This document shows positions 16,587 through 26,911 of a stretch of DNA of 64,000 nt, in pieces (positions within the stretch are counted from its first letter, which is position 1; each line of letters begins with the position of its first letter). The notes beneath the pieces were generated by a model that searched no databases, was not told the DNA's origin, and was given only the letters and a program-made list of their open reading frames with translations. The stretch lies in contig NZ_FQUN01000014.1 of assembly GCF_900129005.1 (NCBI RefSeq), positions 1-64,000 of the forward strand, read 5' to 3'. A program made the translations under genes and the position numbers. This stretch comes from Leeuwenhoekiella marinoflava DSM 3653 (GTDB lineage: Bacteria; Bacteroidota; Bacteroidia; Flavobacteriales; Flavobacteriaceae).

Positions 16587-19013
16587 TTAACGCAATACCG
16601 CGTTAAGTTGCTGTTCAAAATGATTTTGCAACTTATTCATGATTTTGTCTATTTCTTTGTCTGTAAGTGTTTTGTTTTCATCTTGAAGCGTAAAACTTAC
16701 TGCATAACTCTTTTTGTCTTCCGGTAGGTTTTTACCCTCGTAAACATCAAAAAGCGCAACATTTTTAAGCATTTTTTTCTCTACATTATAAGCTTCCTGA
16801 TAGATTTGGTCAAAACTCACTTCTTTATCTAGAAGTAAAGCAAAATCACGGCGAACCGCAGGATTCTTAGGGATAGACGTAAAACTTATTCTAGTTTGTT
16901 TTACGAGATCTAAAATGGTGTCCCAATTAAAATCAGCAAATAAGACTTCTTGATCAAGATCAAAATGATTGCGAATTATCTTAGGAACCAGTCCTAAACT
17001 TACTAATGATTTTTTCTGAGTGGTATAGGTTAATCCTTCAGAAAATTGAGCATCTTTTACTGGTTTTACAGTCCAATTACTAATGCCTAAACGGTTTAAA
17101 ATAGCTTCAACGCTTCCTTTTAAATTGAAAAAACTGCTGCTTTGTTGTGCTTGAAACCAGTTTTCTGAATTTTGCTTCCCACTCATTAAAAGCGTTAAAT
17201 GCTTGTGTTCTTCACGACCTCCGGGGAAGTTATGATAGCTTTTTCCGAATTCAAAAAGTTTGAGATCAGGCTGACGGCGGTTGCTGTTAAAAGCGACTAC
17301 TTCTAACCCTGAAAAAAGTAAAGACTGTCGCATTACCGAAAGATCTGTACTCAATGGATTGAGCATTTTTACGTTATAATCTTCTTTGAACGCATCGTTC
17401 AAGGAAGCATACATTGGACTTGTCAATGAATTATTTAAGATCTCATTAAAGCCTAAAGAAGCTAAAAGGCTTCCGGTAATTTGCTGAATTTTATGATCTG
17501 CAAAGCGGCTACTTTTTGATACTGAAGCATTCAGTTTTGATTTAAACTGAATTTTATTGTACCCGTAAACACGTAAAATTTCTTCGACAACATCTACTTC
17601 GCGGGTAACATCGTTACGGTAAGCCGGTATGGTCATCCCAATTCCAGACTCAGTGATGTTATTTATTTTAATATCTAAAGATGAAAGTATAGACTTGATT
17701 GTTTCTTTAGGAATAGCTTCACCAATCAATTTTTCGGCGCGATCAAAGCTTAAAAATACTTGGTGATCTTCAATCTTTTTAGGGTAAATATCAACCACAT
17801 CGCTGGTTACTTCACCACCTGCACATTCTTGTATAAGCAGAACAGCTCTAATGAGTGCGTATTCGGTTAAATTAGGATCTATACCACGCTCAAATCTAAA
17901 AGAAGCATCTGTATTCAAACCGTGTCTTTTAGCGGTTTTTCTAACACTAACAGGGTCGAAGAACGCACTCTCTAAAAATATAGAGGTTGTACCTTCAGTC
18001 ACACCGCTGTTTTCTCCACCAAAAACTCCTGCGATACACATCGGTTTTTCAGCATCACAAATCATTAGATCCTCTTGGTGCAATTCACGTTCAATACCAT
18101 CTAGAGTGGTGAACTTGGTACCTGCAGCAACGGTCTTTACATTCACTTGTTTTCCGGCAATTTTAGCCAAATCAAAAGCGTGTAAAGGCTGTCCCAATTC
18201 ATGAAGGACATAATTGGTAATATCGACCACATTGTTTTTTGGCGTAAGTCCAATAGCCTTTAATCTATTTTGAATCCACACTGGAGATTCTTTGATAGTA
18301 AGACCACCAAGTGTAATACCACAATATCTTGGAGCACGCTCATTGTTGAGCACTTCTACACTGATTTTTTGAGTGCGGTTATCTATTCTAAATGAACTTG
18401 TAGAAGGTGTTATAAATTCTGGAGTAACACCAGATTGTATAAGACCGGCGCGTAAATCACGAGCTGTGCCCATGTGGCTCATCGCGTCAGCGCGATTAGG
18501 TGTTAAGCCTATTTCAAAAACAATGTCGTCTTCAATTTCAAAAACTTCAGCTAGCGGAGTTCCGGGCTTTAGATCATCTTCCAGAATCATAATTCCGTCG
18601 TGACTTTCGCCAAGGCCCAATTCGTCTTCAGCGCAAATCATACCGTTACTTACCTCACCGCGGATCTTCCCTTTTTTAATCTTCCAGGCATCTCCTTTAT
18701 CATCATAAAGTGTCGTGCCTACGGTAGCTACAGGGACTTTTTGACCCGCATCTACGTTAGGTGCGCCACAAACAATTTGTACCGGATCACCATCACCAAG
18801 ATCAACTGTAGTTATCTTAAGACGATCTGCGTTAGGGTGCTTTATGCAAGTAAGTACATGACCTACTACAATACCTTTAAGACCACCTTTTACACTTTGA
18901 AAGCTCTCAATACCTTCAACTTCAAGACCCAGGTCTGTCAATAAATTGCCGGTTTTTTCGGCATCCCAATCAATATTAATAAACTGTTTTAACCAGTTGT
19001 AGCTTATTTGCAT
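16587..19013 (-). CDS. pheT: phenylalanyl-tRNA synthetase beta subunit
   Basis: 808 residues, normal length. With PheS it forms the cytosolic alpha2-beta2 enzyme that charges tRNA-Phe. Domain order is as expected: the N-terminal tRNA-binding domain (about 40-150, with HPNADRLKITTVDLGDG), B3/B4 editing region (about 210-400, with RFERGIDPN), the B5 domain, the catalytic-like core, and the C-terminal FDX-ACB anticodon-binding domain (about 715-808, with PAVRRDFALLLD). pheS is not next to it, which is common in this group. A -7 element lies 20 bp before the ATG. Confidence 0.97.
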   Translation of the reverse strand: MQISYNWLKQFINIDWDAEKTGNLLTDLGLEVEGIESFQSVKGGLKGIVVGHVLTCIKHPNADRLKITTVDLGDGDPVQIVCGAPNVDAGQKVPVATVGTTLYDDKGDAWKIKKGKIRGEVSNGMICAEDELGLGESHDGIMILEDDLKPGTPLAEVFEIEDDIVFEIGLTPNRADAMSHMGTARDLRAGLIQSGVTPEFITPSTSSFRIDNRTQKISVEVLNNERAPRYCGITLGGLTIKESPVWIQNRLKAIGLTPKNNVVDITNYVLHELGQPLHAFDLAKIAGKQVNVKTVAAGTKFTTLDGIERELHQEDLMICDAEKPMCIAGVFGGENSGVTEGTTSIFLESAFFDPVSVRKTAKRHGLNTDASFRFERGIDPNLTEYALIRAVLLIQECAGGEVTSDVVDIYPKKIEDHQVFLSFDRAEKLIGEAIPKETIKSILSSLDIKINNITESGIGMTIPAYRNDVTREVDVVEEILRVYGYNKIQFKSKLNASVSKSSRFADHKIQQITGSLLASLGFNEILNNSLTSPMYASLNDAFKEDYNVKMLNPLSTDLSVMRQSLLFSGLEVVAFNSNRRQPDLKLFEFGKSYHNFPGGREEHKHLTLLMSGKQNSENWFQAQQSSSFFNLKGSVEAILNRLGISNWTVKPVKDAQFSEGLTYTTQKKSLVSLGLVPKIIRNHFDLDQEVLFADFNWDTILDLVKQTRISFTSIPKNPAVRRDFALLLDKEVSFDQIYQEAYNVEKKMLKNVALFDVYEGKNLPEDKKSYAVSFTLQDENKTLTDKEIDKIMNKLQNHFEQQLNAVLR

Positions 19014-19032
19014 TCCTTTATTTTTGAAAGGG

Positions 19033-19040
19033 CAAATATA
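19033..19040 (-). promoter_or_regulatory. promoter -7 element of pheT
   Basis: On the minus strand this reads TATATTTG, an exact TAnnTTTG, about 20 bp before the pheT start, giving a short leader. Confidence 0.55.
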
Positions 19041-19161
19041 ACATTTACCGTGCTTTTTTACTCAATAAGTCGGGTTTAATCAATTACGGAAATAATACTT
19101 TTTTAGAAGAAAAAAGGAAGCTTAATTATTGAAGTAGTAATCTTGAAAATAGAAGGTTTAT

Positions 19162-21267
19162 TTAACTGATATAGTTCCAGATATTTTTAAACTTCATAAC
19201 CTCTGCATAGGTTTTTCTAATAGGAAGATTGTCAGGTTTTGCAAGTTGGGGGTCATTTTTCAGCAAAGCGGAAGCATAATTTCTGGAGATTTTCATAATC
19301 TCATTATCCTTAACGATATCAGCAATTTTAAGATTGAGTACACCACTTTGCTGAGTGCCCATCAGATCACCGGGACCACGAAGTTTGAGATCTACTTCAG
19401 CAATCTCAAAACCATCGTTTGTGCTGGTCATTGTTTGCAAACGTGTTTTTGAATCTTCAGATAATTTGTGTCCGGTCATTAAAATACAATAACTCTGATC
19501 TGCACCGCGACCTACACGACCGCGTAACTGGTGTAATTGCGATAGCCCAAAACGTTCTGCACTTTCAATAATCATCACCGAAGCATTCGGCACATTAACA
19601 CCAACTTCAATTACCGTAGTCGCCACCATAATCTGGGTTTCGCCGTTCACAAAACGATTCATCTCAAAATCTTTATCGGCGGGTTTCATCTGTCCGTGAA
19701 CGATAGAGATTTGATAGTCTGGCATTGGGAATTCTCTGGCGATACTTTCATAACCATCCATTAGATCTTTATAATCTAATGCTTCACTTTCCTGAATTAA
19801 TGGATAAACCACATAAATCTGTCTGCCTTTTTTGATTTCATCTCTGATAAAACCAAAAACTTTCAGTCTGTTATTATCAAAACGATGCACCGTCTTGATC
19901 GCTTTTCTACCCGGTGGTAACTCGTCTATCACCGAAACATCTAGATCTCCATAAACACTCATTGCCAAAGTACGCGGAATAGGTGTTGCCGTCATAATCA
20001 AGACATGAGGAGGTAGCTCATTTTTATGCCAGAGTTTGCTGCGTTGCGCGACCCCAAAACGGTGTTGCTCGTCAATCACCGCTAAGCCCAGGTTTTTAAA
20101 TTTCACCTTATCTTCAAGCAGCGCATGTGTACCTATTAAAATGTGTAGCGAATCGTCTTCGAGACTTTCGTGAATGGTGCGGCGTTCTTTGGCTTTAGAA
20201 GATCCGGTAAGCAAAGCGATCTTGATATCCAAGTGTTCGCATAACTCGCTAATTCCTTGAAAATGCTGTATTGCAAGAATTTCTGTAGGAGCCATCAAAC
20301 AAGCCTGAAAGCCATTATCCAGCGCGATGAGCATCGTCATGAGCGCGACAATTGTTTTACCGCTACCTACATCACCTTGTAGTAGTCGGTTCATTTGAGC
20401 CGGTTTCCCCAGATCGTTACGTATTTCTTTAAGTACGCGTTTTTGAGCTCCGGTTAATTCAAAGGGAAGGTGTTTGCTGTAAAAAGTGGTGAATTTTTCG
20501 CCTATATTTTCAAACGGATAGCCTTTTATTTTTTGCTTATGCAGTTTGTTTTTAACCAGTAACTGCAACTGAATGTAAAAAAGTTCTTCAAATTTCAATC
20601 GAAACTGCGCCAGCGCCAACTTTTCCTGTTTCTGCGGAAAATGAATATTGAGATAGGCTTCTCGTTTCGGGATTAATTTTAAAGCGGTTAGTATGTCTTG
20701 GGAAAGCGACTCTTCAATATTCTTATGAACCTCTTGAAATAGCGTTTGCATCAGCCCGTTCATCACTCGATTTGTGATGCCTTTGTTGCTCAGTTTTTCC
20801 GTAGAAGGGTAAACCGGTTGCATGGCGACGCGTATACTTTTCTCGTGTTCCTCAAGCAATTCCATATCAGGATGCGCGATGGAGTAGGTGCTGCCAAAGC
20901 GTTGCACTTTTCCAAAAACCACATAGGGAACATTGATTTTCAATCCTTCGCGAATCCATTTCAAGCCCCTAAACCAAACCAGTTCCATAGCACCGGTTTG
21001 ATCTATAAAACTGGCAACGAGCCTTTTTGATCGGCCTTCACCTACCGTTTTTAAATGCGTTACTTTACCAATGATCTGCACATCTGCACTGGTAGGCTGT
21101 AATTGATTTACCGTATAATATTGCGTTTTATCAATATATCGGTTAGGAAATAAATTGAGCAGATCTTGATAGGTATGAATGCTCAGTTCAGAACGCAGCA
21201 GATTTGCCCGATTAGGTCCCACGCCTTTTAGGTAATCTATAGGAGTCTGAAGTTTACTGCTGCTCAT
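19162..21267 (-). CDS. recG: ATP-dependent DNA helicase RecG
   Basis: 701 residues from the ATG. One codon upstream is a TTG that is less likely to be used. RecG reverses stalled forks and branch-migrates Holliday junctions. Seen: the N-terminal wedge/OB domain (about 60-160), the helicase motif I LQGDVGSGKT, motif II DEQHRFG (DExH-type), motif III TATPIPRT, and motif VI QLRGRVGRG. It is monocistronic, divergent from the M1 peptidase gene. A near-consensus -7 (TATCTTCG) lies upstream. Confidence 0.96.
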   Translation of the reverse strand: MSSSKLQTPIDYLKGVGPNRANLLRSELSIHTYQDLLNLFPNRYIDKTQYYTVNQLQPTSADVQIIGKVTHLKTVGEGRSKRLVASFIDQTGAMELVWFRGLKWIREGLKINVPYVVFGKVQRFGSTYSIAHPDMELLEEHEKSIRVAMQPVYPSTEKLSNKGITNRVMNGLMQTLFQEVHKNIEESLSQDILTALKLIPKREAYLNIHFPQKQEKLALAQFRLKFEELFYIQLQLLVKNKLHKQKIKGYPFENIGEKFTTFYSKHLPFELTGAQKRVLKEIRNDLGKPAQMNRLLQGDVGSGKTIVALMTMLIALDNGFQACLMAPTEILAIQHFQGISELCEHLDIKIALLTGSSKAKERRTIHESLEDDSLHILIGTHALLEDKVKFKNLGLAVIDEQHRFGVAQRSKLWHKNELPPHVLIMTATPIPRTLAMSVYGDLDVSVIDELPPGRKAIKTVHRFDNNRLKVFGFIRDEIKKGRQIYVVYPLIQESEALDYKDLMDGYESIAREFPMPDYQISIVHGQMKPADKDFEMNRFVNGETQIMVATTVIEVGVNVPNASVMIIESAERFGLSQLHQLRGRVGRGADQSYCILMTGHKLSEDSKTRLQTMTSTNDGFEIAEVDLKLRGPGDLMGTQQSGVLNLKIADIVKDNEIMKISRNYASALLKNDPQLAKPDNLPIRKTYAEVMKFKNIWNYIS

Positions 21268-21380
21268 CAAAAAACGAAGATATAAAACCCTGTTATTTTA
21301 TTCTTGTTTTCTCTGCATTTAAAACAAGCGGTTTTAAAATCAAATCCTTAATTTGGCAGCCTATTCATTAGTTTGATTTT

Positions 21381-23450
21381 ATGAGATTGATTTTTTCGCT
21401 TATCGTTGCATTTTTGATAAGCACGACATACGCCCAACAGACCGAAACGGTAGATTTTGAACGCATATATGCATTACTCGATTTTAACTTTGCAGAAGGC
21501 ACCGTAACCGGTGATATGGAGGTTAAATTTACTATGAAAAGTGATGCCGATTTTGTGTATCTCGATGCTAAAAATATCACCAAATACGAGTCGCTTCTCA
21601 ACGGTAAGTTGATTAGCACCCATACCGATGAAGGTCGAATTATTTTTACCCAAAGTTTTGCAGCAGGGGAAACTTACAACCTCAACCTCAAATATACTGC
21701 AAAGCCTAACAAAGCGCTTTACTTTGTAAACAATGGCGGTTTTCAACAAATCTGGACGCAAGGCCAGGGGAAATATACTTCAAACTGGTTGCCTAGTATT
21801 GATGATATGAATGATAAAATCGAGTTTGATCTTTCAGTTATTGCTTATCCTGGTCAGGAAGTTATTGCAAACGGAGTTTTAAAAGAAAAAGAAGAAAGTG
21901 ACGATAAATTCATTTGGCATTATGAGATGTCAGAACCTATGTCTAGTTATCTGGTAGCGGTTGTTTTAGGAGATTATCGCAAACAAAAACGCAGATCAGA
22001 TTCTGGTGTGCCTATTTACCTATATTATTATCCTGAAGATTCACTTAAAGTAATGACAACATATCGCTATAGTGATGATATGTTTGATTTTTTAGAGGAA
22101 GAAATTGGCGTGCCGTATCCTTGGCCAGATTACAAGCAGGTTCCTGTAAAAGACTTTTTATATGCCGGTATGGAAAATACAACGGCGACTGTTTTTAGCG
22201 ATCAGTATATGGTTGACCGGAGTGGTTTTACAGATCGTAATTATGTGAATGTAAATGCTCACGAACTCGCGCATCAGTGGTTTGGTGATTATGTGACCGA
22301 AACTTCAGGAACGCATCACTGGCTGCAGGAAGGTTTTGCTACGTATTATGCGCTATTAGCAGAAGCTGATGCAATGGGTAAAGAAATCTATGCGTGGAAG
22401 CTTTTTCAGTCTGCGATGCAGCTTAAAGAACTTACAGATAAAGGTAACGGTGAGGCATTGCTCAATCCTAAAGCGAGCTCACTTACGTTTTACCAAAAAG
22501 GAGCTTGGGCTTTGCATATGTTGCGATTACAAATAGATGATGAGGCGTTTAGAACAGCAGTTAAAAACTATTTAGAAAAACATAAATTCAGCAATGTAGA
22601 GACTGAAGATTTCTTAATTGAAGCTCGTGCAGCCAGCGGTCAGGATTTATTAGAATTTGAAGAAAACTGGTTGAAGAGTCCGGATTTTAGATATGAGGAA
22701 GCTATTGCCACGCTTGAAGATTACCCGGTGATTCAGCGTTATAAAAGAACGGTTGGTTTGCGTAAGTTGTCTTTTAGCCAGAAATCTCAAAAATTATTTG
22801 ACCTTTTAGCCTTGCCGGACAAATATTCTGGTCCTGAGGCTATTTATCAGTTGGCAGACGTTTCTCCGGGAGCAGCAGCTCGTATTTACGAGCGCGCGTT
22901 TTATACCAATAATCCTTGGGTGCGTCAGGCTATAGCACAAACGGTGAGTAAAGTTCCGGCTTCAATGAAGACCAATTATGAGCGTTTGCTTAATGATGAT
23001 TCGTATATCACGCGCGAACTGGCTTTTATGAATTTATGGTCTTCTTTTCCGGGAGATCGTCATAAATATTTAGATAAGATGAAAGGCCTTCAAGGGTTTG
23101 CTAATCATAATGTAGAGATCGTATGGCTGGCTCTTGCCATTTCTACTCTTGATTATGAAGAAGCTTATATACGCGATCATTTCTTCCGTTTGACGCGTTT
23201 TACAGGTGATAGATATTCTTTTGAAACTCGAGAGCAGGCGTTTACCAAATTGTACCAACTTCAGCTTTTTGAACCTAAGAGTTTAGAAAATTTAGTAGAA
23301 GCCTGTTTTCATCATAACTGGCGATTTTCACAAACCTGTAAGCAGATTTTAGATGAGGTTCTTAAGAATGGGGATTATCGCAAGGAGCTCAAAAAGCTCA
23401 ATATAAAAGACGAAAGGCAAAAAAACTTTTTAGCAGAAAAATTGAGCTGA
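21381..23450 (+). CDS. M1-family metallopeptidase (aminopeptidase N-like), secreted
   Basis: 689 residues with a signal peptide (LIFSLIVAFLISTTYAQ). It is a zinc aminopeptidase acting in the periplasm or outside. The zinc motif HELAH is at residues 294-298, with the third ligand Glu 317 in QEGFATYY, exactly the HExxH-x18-E spacing. The substrate-binding motif reads YAGMENTTA. The C-terminal part has HEAT-like helices. It overlaps the next gene (patatin) by one base, so they are translated together. Confidence 0.93.
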   Translation: MRLIFSLIVAFLISTTYAQQTETVDFERIYALLDFNFAEGTVTGDMEVKFTMKSDADFVYLDAKNITKYESLLNGKLISTHTDEGRIIFTQSFAAGETYNLNLKYTAKPNKALYFVNNGGFQQIWTQGQGKYTSNWLPSIDDMNDKIEFDLSVIAYPGQEVIANGVLKEKEESDDKFIWHYEMSEPMSSYLVAVVLGDYRKQKRRSDSGVPIYLYYYPEDSLKVMTTYRYSDDMFDFLEEEIGVPYPWPDYKQVPVKDFLYAGMENTTATVFSDQYMVDRSGFTDRNYVNVNAHELAHQWFGDYVTETSGTHHWLQEGFATYYALLAEADAMGKEIYAWKLFQSAMQLKELTDKGNGEALLNPKASSLTFYQKGAWALHMLRLQIDDEAFRTAVKNYLEKHKFSNVETEDFLIEARAASGQDLLEFEENWLKSPDFRYEEAIATLEDYPVIQRYKRTVGLRKLSFSQKSQKLFDLLALPDKYSGPEAIYQLADVSPGAAARIYERAFYTNNPWVRQAIAQTVSKVPASMKTNYERLLNDDSYITRELAFMNLWSSFPGDRHKYLDKMKGLQGFANHNVEIVWLALAISTLDYEEAYIRDHFFRLTRFTGDRYSFETREQAFTKLYQLQLFEPKSLENLVEACFHHNWRFSQTCKQILDEVLKNGDYRKELKKLNIKDERQKNFLAEKLS

Positions 23451-24373
23451 TGCGGGCATTAGTAATTTCGGGAGGAGGAAGTAAAGGAGCTTATGCCGGC
23501 GGCGTAGCACAACATCTTATGCAAGAACAAGGTCATAAGTATGATTTGTTTTTAGGAACTTCTACCGGAAGTCTTTTAATATCTCAATTGGCGAATAACA
23601 ATATACAACGGGCGTACGAAGTTTATACGCAAGTAAACCAGAATACCATTTTTGACGTAAATCCTTTCAATATTAAAAAGAAAGGAAACCGGGAATATGT
23701 ATCTATTAATTACTGGAACACGGTTTGGCAATTTATAAGACGCAAACGGACATTTGGTGAAAGCAAAAACCTGCTCAAGAATATCAAGAAAAACCTTCCT
23801 AAAGCAGAGTTTGAAACTATAAAACATCAGACTGCAGATGTGGTTGTGACAGTCTCGAACCTTACTAAAAACACAGTAGAATACAAATCGATCAAGAATT
23901 GGGACTATGATGATTTTTGTGAGTGGGTGTGGATTAGCTGTAACTATGTGCCGTTTATGAGTCTTGTGAATAAAAACGGGTTTGAATACGCAGACGGTGG
24001 TTTTGGCTGTATCGTTCCTATTCGGGAAGCGATACGCCGCGGAGCGACAGAAGTCGACGCCATCATTCTGGAGTCAGAAAATATGGAGTACAACAAAGTG
24101 CTGGGTAAAAACCCGTTCTCTTTGATGGTAAACCTTTTTGGCTTTCTGATGGATCAGGTAGAGTACCATGATGTGATTGTGGGCAAGCTTGCAGCTATTA
24201 ATAAAGATGTGCCGTTGAATCTATATTATACACCTTCAAAGCTCACAGAAAACAGTCTGATATTCAATAAAAGATTAATGTCAGAATGGTGGCAGCAAGG
24301 ATGGGATTACGCTGCTGCGAAAGCAAAACACGCACAAGATAATAAACTCCGTGAAATTTCTGAGACTGAATGA
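23450..24373 (+). CDS. patatin-like phospholipase
   Basis: 307 residues. Patatins are lipid acyl hydrolases with a Ser-Asp dyad. All motifs are present: the oxyanion loop GGGSKGAYAG at 8-17, the nucleophile elbow GTSTG with Ser 38, and Asp 182 in YADGGFG. No signal peptide is seen, so it is probably cytosolic or membrane-associated. Its start codon overlaps the stop of the M1 peptidase gene (TGATG), an unusual pairing that suggests coupled expression. The substrate is unknown. Confidence 0.92.
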   Translation: MRALVISGGGSKGAYAGGVAQHLMQEQGHKYDLFLGTSTGSLLISQLANNNIQRAYEVYTQVNQNTIFDVNPFNIKKKGNREYVSINYWNTVWQFIRRKRTFGESKNLLKNIKKNLPKAEFETIKHQTADVVVTVSNLTKNTVEYKSIKNWDYDDFCEWVWISCNYVPFMSLVNKNGFEYADGGFGCIVPIREAIRRGATEVDAIILESENMEYNKVLGKNPFSLMVNLFGFLMDQVEYHDVIVGKLAAINKDVPLNLYYTPSKLTENSLIFNKRLMSEWWQQGWDYAAAKAKHAQDNKLREISETE

Positions 24374-24380
24374 TTCAGGT

Positions 24381-24791
24381 TTAGTTGACTCTGATTGTTT
24401 TTTCGATATAATCGGTGTCAGAGCTTTTAAACTTCAATGTGTAGCTTCCTCTTTTTGAAGGATTAAAAGTGTAGGTTGCAGTACGGGTTGGGATATCCAT
24501 CGTACATATACAACCTTTGTAAATAGCTTCAACTTCTACAGTAATGGTTTTGCCTGTAGCAGTCTCTTTAAATTCGTTGAATTGTCCACAACCACTCATT
24601 ACCGGAAAGGAAACTGTTAAGTCAAGAGTGCTCCCAGCTTCAACTTGTTGTTCCCCTGTAACTTCAGAAACATAAGCTGATTGAATTTTAGTACACTCTT
24701 CAGAATCTGTATGATCAGTAGTTTTTGAAACAGAATCACAGCTAAATACAACAAAAGCCGAAAGTATAAAAAGCAGATTTTTAATCTTCAT
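24381..24791 (-). CDS. hypothetical lipoprotein
   Basis: 136 residues with a lipoprotein signal (LLFILSAFVVFSC, Cys about 18). The mature part is a small beta-sandwich-like domain with several Cys (CTKIQSAYVSEVTGEQQVE; later YKGCICTMDIPTRTATYTF). No family is recognised with confidence. It converges on the patatin gene with only 7 bp between stops. Confidence 0.7.
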   Translation of the reverse strand: MKIKNLLFILSAFVVFSCDSVSKTTDHTDSEECTKIQSAYVSEVTGEQQVEAGSTLDLTVSFPVMSGCGQFNEFKETATGKTITVEVEAIYKGCICTMDIPTRTATYTFNPSKRGSYTLKFKSSDTDYIEKTIRVN

Positions 24792-24899
24792 AATATGTTT
24801 TTTAATGAGATGTTTATTGTTTCATTTGGTTGCGTGATTTCAGCCTTAAATACTATCCAAATTTTTATTCAGAAATAAGGGAATATTCAGAACCTCATT

Positions 24900-26357
24900 T
24901 TAGCTGTTAAGACATCGTACAACATCATCAAGACCTTCTTCATCCTCAGAAAGTACAACCAGCGTATCGCCATCATTAATTATAGTAGAGCCCTTTGGTG
25001 TGAGAAATTTATCATTTCGCTTAATCATTGCGATTATGGCATTTTTAGGAAAGCCAAGTTCTACGATTTTCTTATTTATAGCGTTGCAATGTGGGGTAAT
25101 TACAATTTCTTTCATAGCCGTTTTGGGTATTTCTGAAATCATACCGGCCATATTTTTAGGTTTAGCTTCTTCCGGCAAACCTACGTTAAGCCATTTTGCA
25201 ACAACAGAAAGTGTTGTTCCTTGAATCAATACTGAAGTAAGCGAGATAAAGAAAACAATATTAAAAATCATATGAGCTTTTTCAATACCAGCCAGCAACG
25301 GATAAGTAGCAAACACGATGGGCACAGCGCCTCGTAAACCCACCCACGAGATGTAAAAGCGTCGCCGCATTTTCATTTTAAAAAAAGCAAGACTGATAAA
25401 CACGCCAACAGGTCTTGCAATAAATATCAAGAATAAAGAAATCAAAAGACCAATGCCTATAAACGGAATAACCTGTGTAGGGAAAACCAATAAGCCAAGA
25501 GTTAAGAACAAAACAATCTGCATCAACCAGGCAAGACCGTCAAACATTTTGAGAATGGTCTGCTTGTGTATCAAGTCTTGATTACCCAGATAAACCGCAC
25601 AAATATAAATAGCCAAGAAGCCATTACCTCCTATAAACTCTGTGGCTGAAAAGGTGATAAACATCAATGCAATTACAAGAACCGGGTAGAGGCCTTCAAA
25701 ACCTAATTGAATTTTATTTATAGTGAGTTTACTCAGTCTTCCAAAAATGAAACCGGCAACACCACCTACAATCATTTGCGTCAACAGCATCGGTATTACA
25801 GATGCCAAACCTTTGTCTTGATTAATTACCAGCGTTAAAAAAGCAATAGTAAGTACATAAGCCATTGGGTCGTTACTTCCGCTTTCTAGCTCCAGTGTCG
25901 GGCGCAGATTGGTTTTTAGTGCTAAACTTTTAGAACGAAGAATCGAAAAAACCGCCGCCGCATCTGTTGAAGAAACAATAGAGCCTAGTAGAAGGCTTTC
26001 GTAAATTGTAAAATCGGTTACATAAAAAATAAAGCCTCCTAAAGTGACAGCAGTGAGTAAAACGCCTAAAGTAGAAAGTGCGAGCCCTTCTCTGAGAATA
26101 GGTTTAACTGAAGACCAGTTGGTGTCTAAACCTCCGGAAAATAGAATGAAATTAAGCGATACAATCCCAATGAATTGAGCGATTTGTGGATCGTCAAACT
26201 TAATACCGCCAATTCCATCAGAACCGGCAAGCATCCCAATTCCTAAGAATAACAATAAGGTAGGAACACCAAATTTGTAAGAGGTTTTACCTACCACAAT
26301 ACTTATGAGAAGTAAAACAGAGCCAACAAGGACGATGTTTTCAATAGTAAGGTTCAT
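24900..26357 (-). CDS. K+/H+ (monovalent cation/proton) antiporter, NhaP2/CvrA type
   Basis: 485 residues with about 12 membrane helices (residues 1-390), followed by a cytosolic regulatory TrkA-C domain (about 405-485, with VVELGFPKNAIIAMIKR-like features). The CPA1-type ion-binding region is visible in SIVSSTDAAAVFSILR and LESGSNDPMAYVL. It exchanges cations for protons at the inner membrane and helps control K+ and pH. It is the last gene of a four-gene operon behind a DUF3124 lipoprotein. Confidence 0.93.
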   Translation of the reverse strand: MNLTIENIVLVGSVLLLISIVVGKTSYKFGVPTLLLFLGIGMLAGSDGIGGIKFDDPQIAQFIGIVSLNFILFSGGLDTNWSSVKPILREGLALSTLGVLLTAVTLGGFIFYVTDFTIYESLLLGSIVSSTDAAAVFSILRSKSLALKTNLRPTLELESGSNDPMAYVLTIAFLTLVINQDKGLASVIPMLLTQMIVGGVAGFIFGRLSKLTINKIQLGFEGLYPVLVIALMFITFSATEFIGGNGFLAIYICAVYLGNQDLIHKQTILKMFDGLAWLMQIVLFLTLGLLVFPTQVIPFIGIGLLISLFLIFIARPVGVFISLAFFKMKMRRRFYISWVGLRGAVPIVFATYPLLAGIEKAHMIFNIVFFISLTSVLIQGTTLSVVAKWLNVGLPEEAKPKNMAGMISEIPKTAMKEIVITPHCNAINKKIVELGFPKNAIIAMIKRNDKFLTPKGSTIINDGDTLVVLSEDEEGLDDVVRCLNS

Positions 26358-26390
26358 ACCCTTTTACTGTTAGTTGTGATTTGTATTAGC

Positions 26391-26900
26391 TTATTTTATA
26401 CGTTTTCCTATAGAAGTAAAAGATAAGCCTTGTGTGCCACGGGTAGAAATCATGATGCCTTCAAAAATAGGATCTGTAACTGCCGAATCGTCAAGCCAGT
26501 CAAAAATAAAATTACCCCCTGTACCACCGGTTTTATCGCCTTCTTCGATAATGATTTCAACAGTTTCTAGAGGTCTAAGCATTATTGGGAAATCAAAATA
26601 GGTACGTATGGGTTTTCCGCTGGTATCATAATACGCTCCTTTAGTGAGTAGAATAGGGTCTGTCTCGCTGGTATTTCTAAGGCTTACGGTAACCGTTAGA
26701 TCGTGGGTGAGATGCTCAGAAGTACTGTAAATTTCTGAATAAATACCCAAATACGTTTTGGCTACTTGCAACGAATCATTTTTGGGTATTTCTGCACGTC
26801 TCTTTTCCCAGTTTATAGGGTTTATAGAGCTCATAGGCTTTTTTTCGTCACAAGAGATAAGTAGAAAAATACCGGCTACAAAAAGTAAAAAGTTACGCAT
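26391..26900 (-). CDS. DUF3124 domain lipoprotein
   Basis: 169 residues with a lipoprotein signal (LLFVAGIFLLISC). The mature part fits DUF3124: IYSEIY, VTVSLRNTSETDPI, AYYDTSGKPIRTYFD, and the Gly-rich GDKTGGTGGNFIFDW. It is probably periplasmic. The function of the family is unknown. It lies 11 bp after a membrane-anchored protein gene and 33 bp before the antiporter gene. Confidence 0.85.
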   Translation of the reverse strand: MRNFLLFVAGIFLLISCDEKKPMSSINPINWEKRRAEIPKNDSLQVAKTYLGIYSEIYSTSEHLTHDLTVTVSLRNTSETDPILLTKGAYYDTSGKPIRTYFDFPIMLRPLETVEIIIEEGDKTGGTGGNFIFDWLDDSAVTDPIFEGIMISTRGTQGLSFTSIGKRIK

Positions 26901-26911
26901 ACGCTTAGTTT

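Noticed and set aside
17851-18944. Plus-strand frames inside pheT
   Set aside because: Antisense shadows of a highly conserved gene with no own signals.
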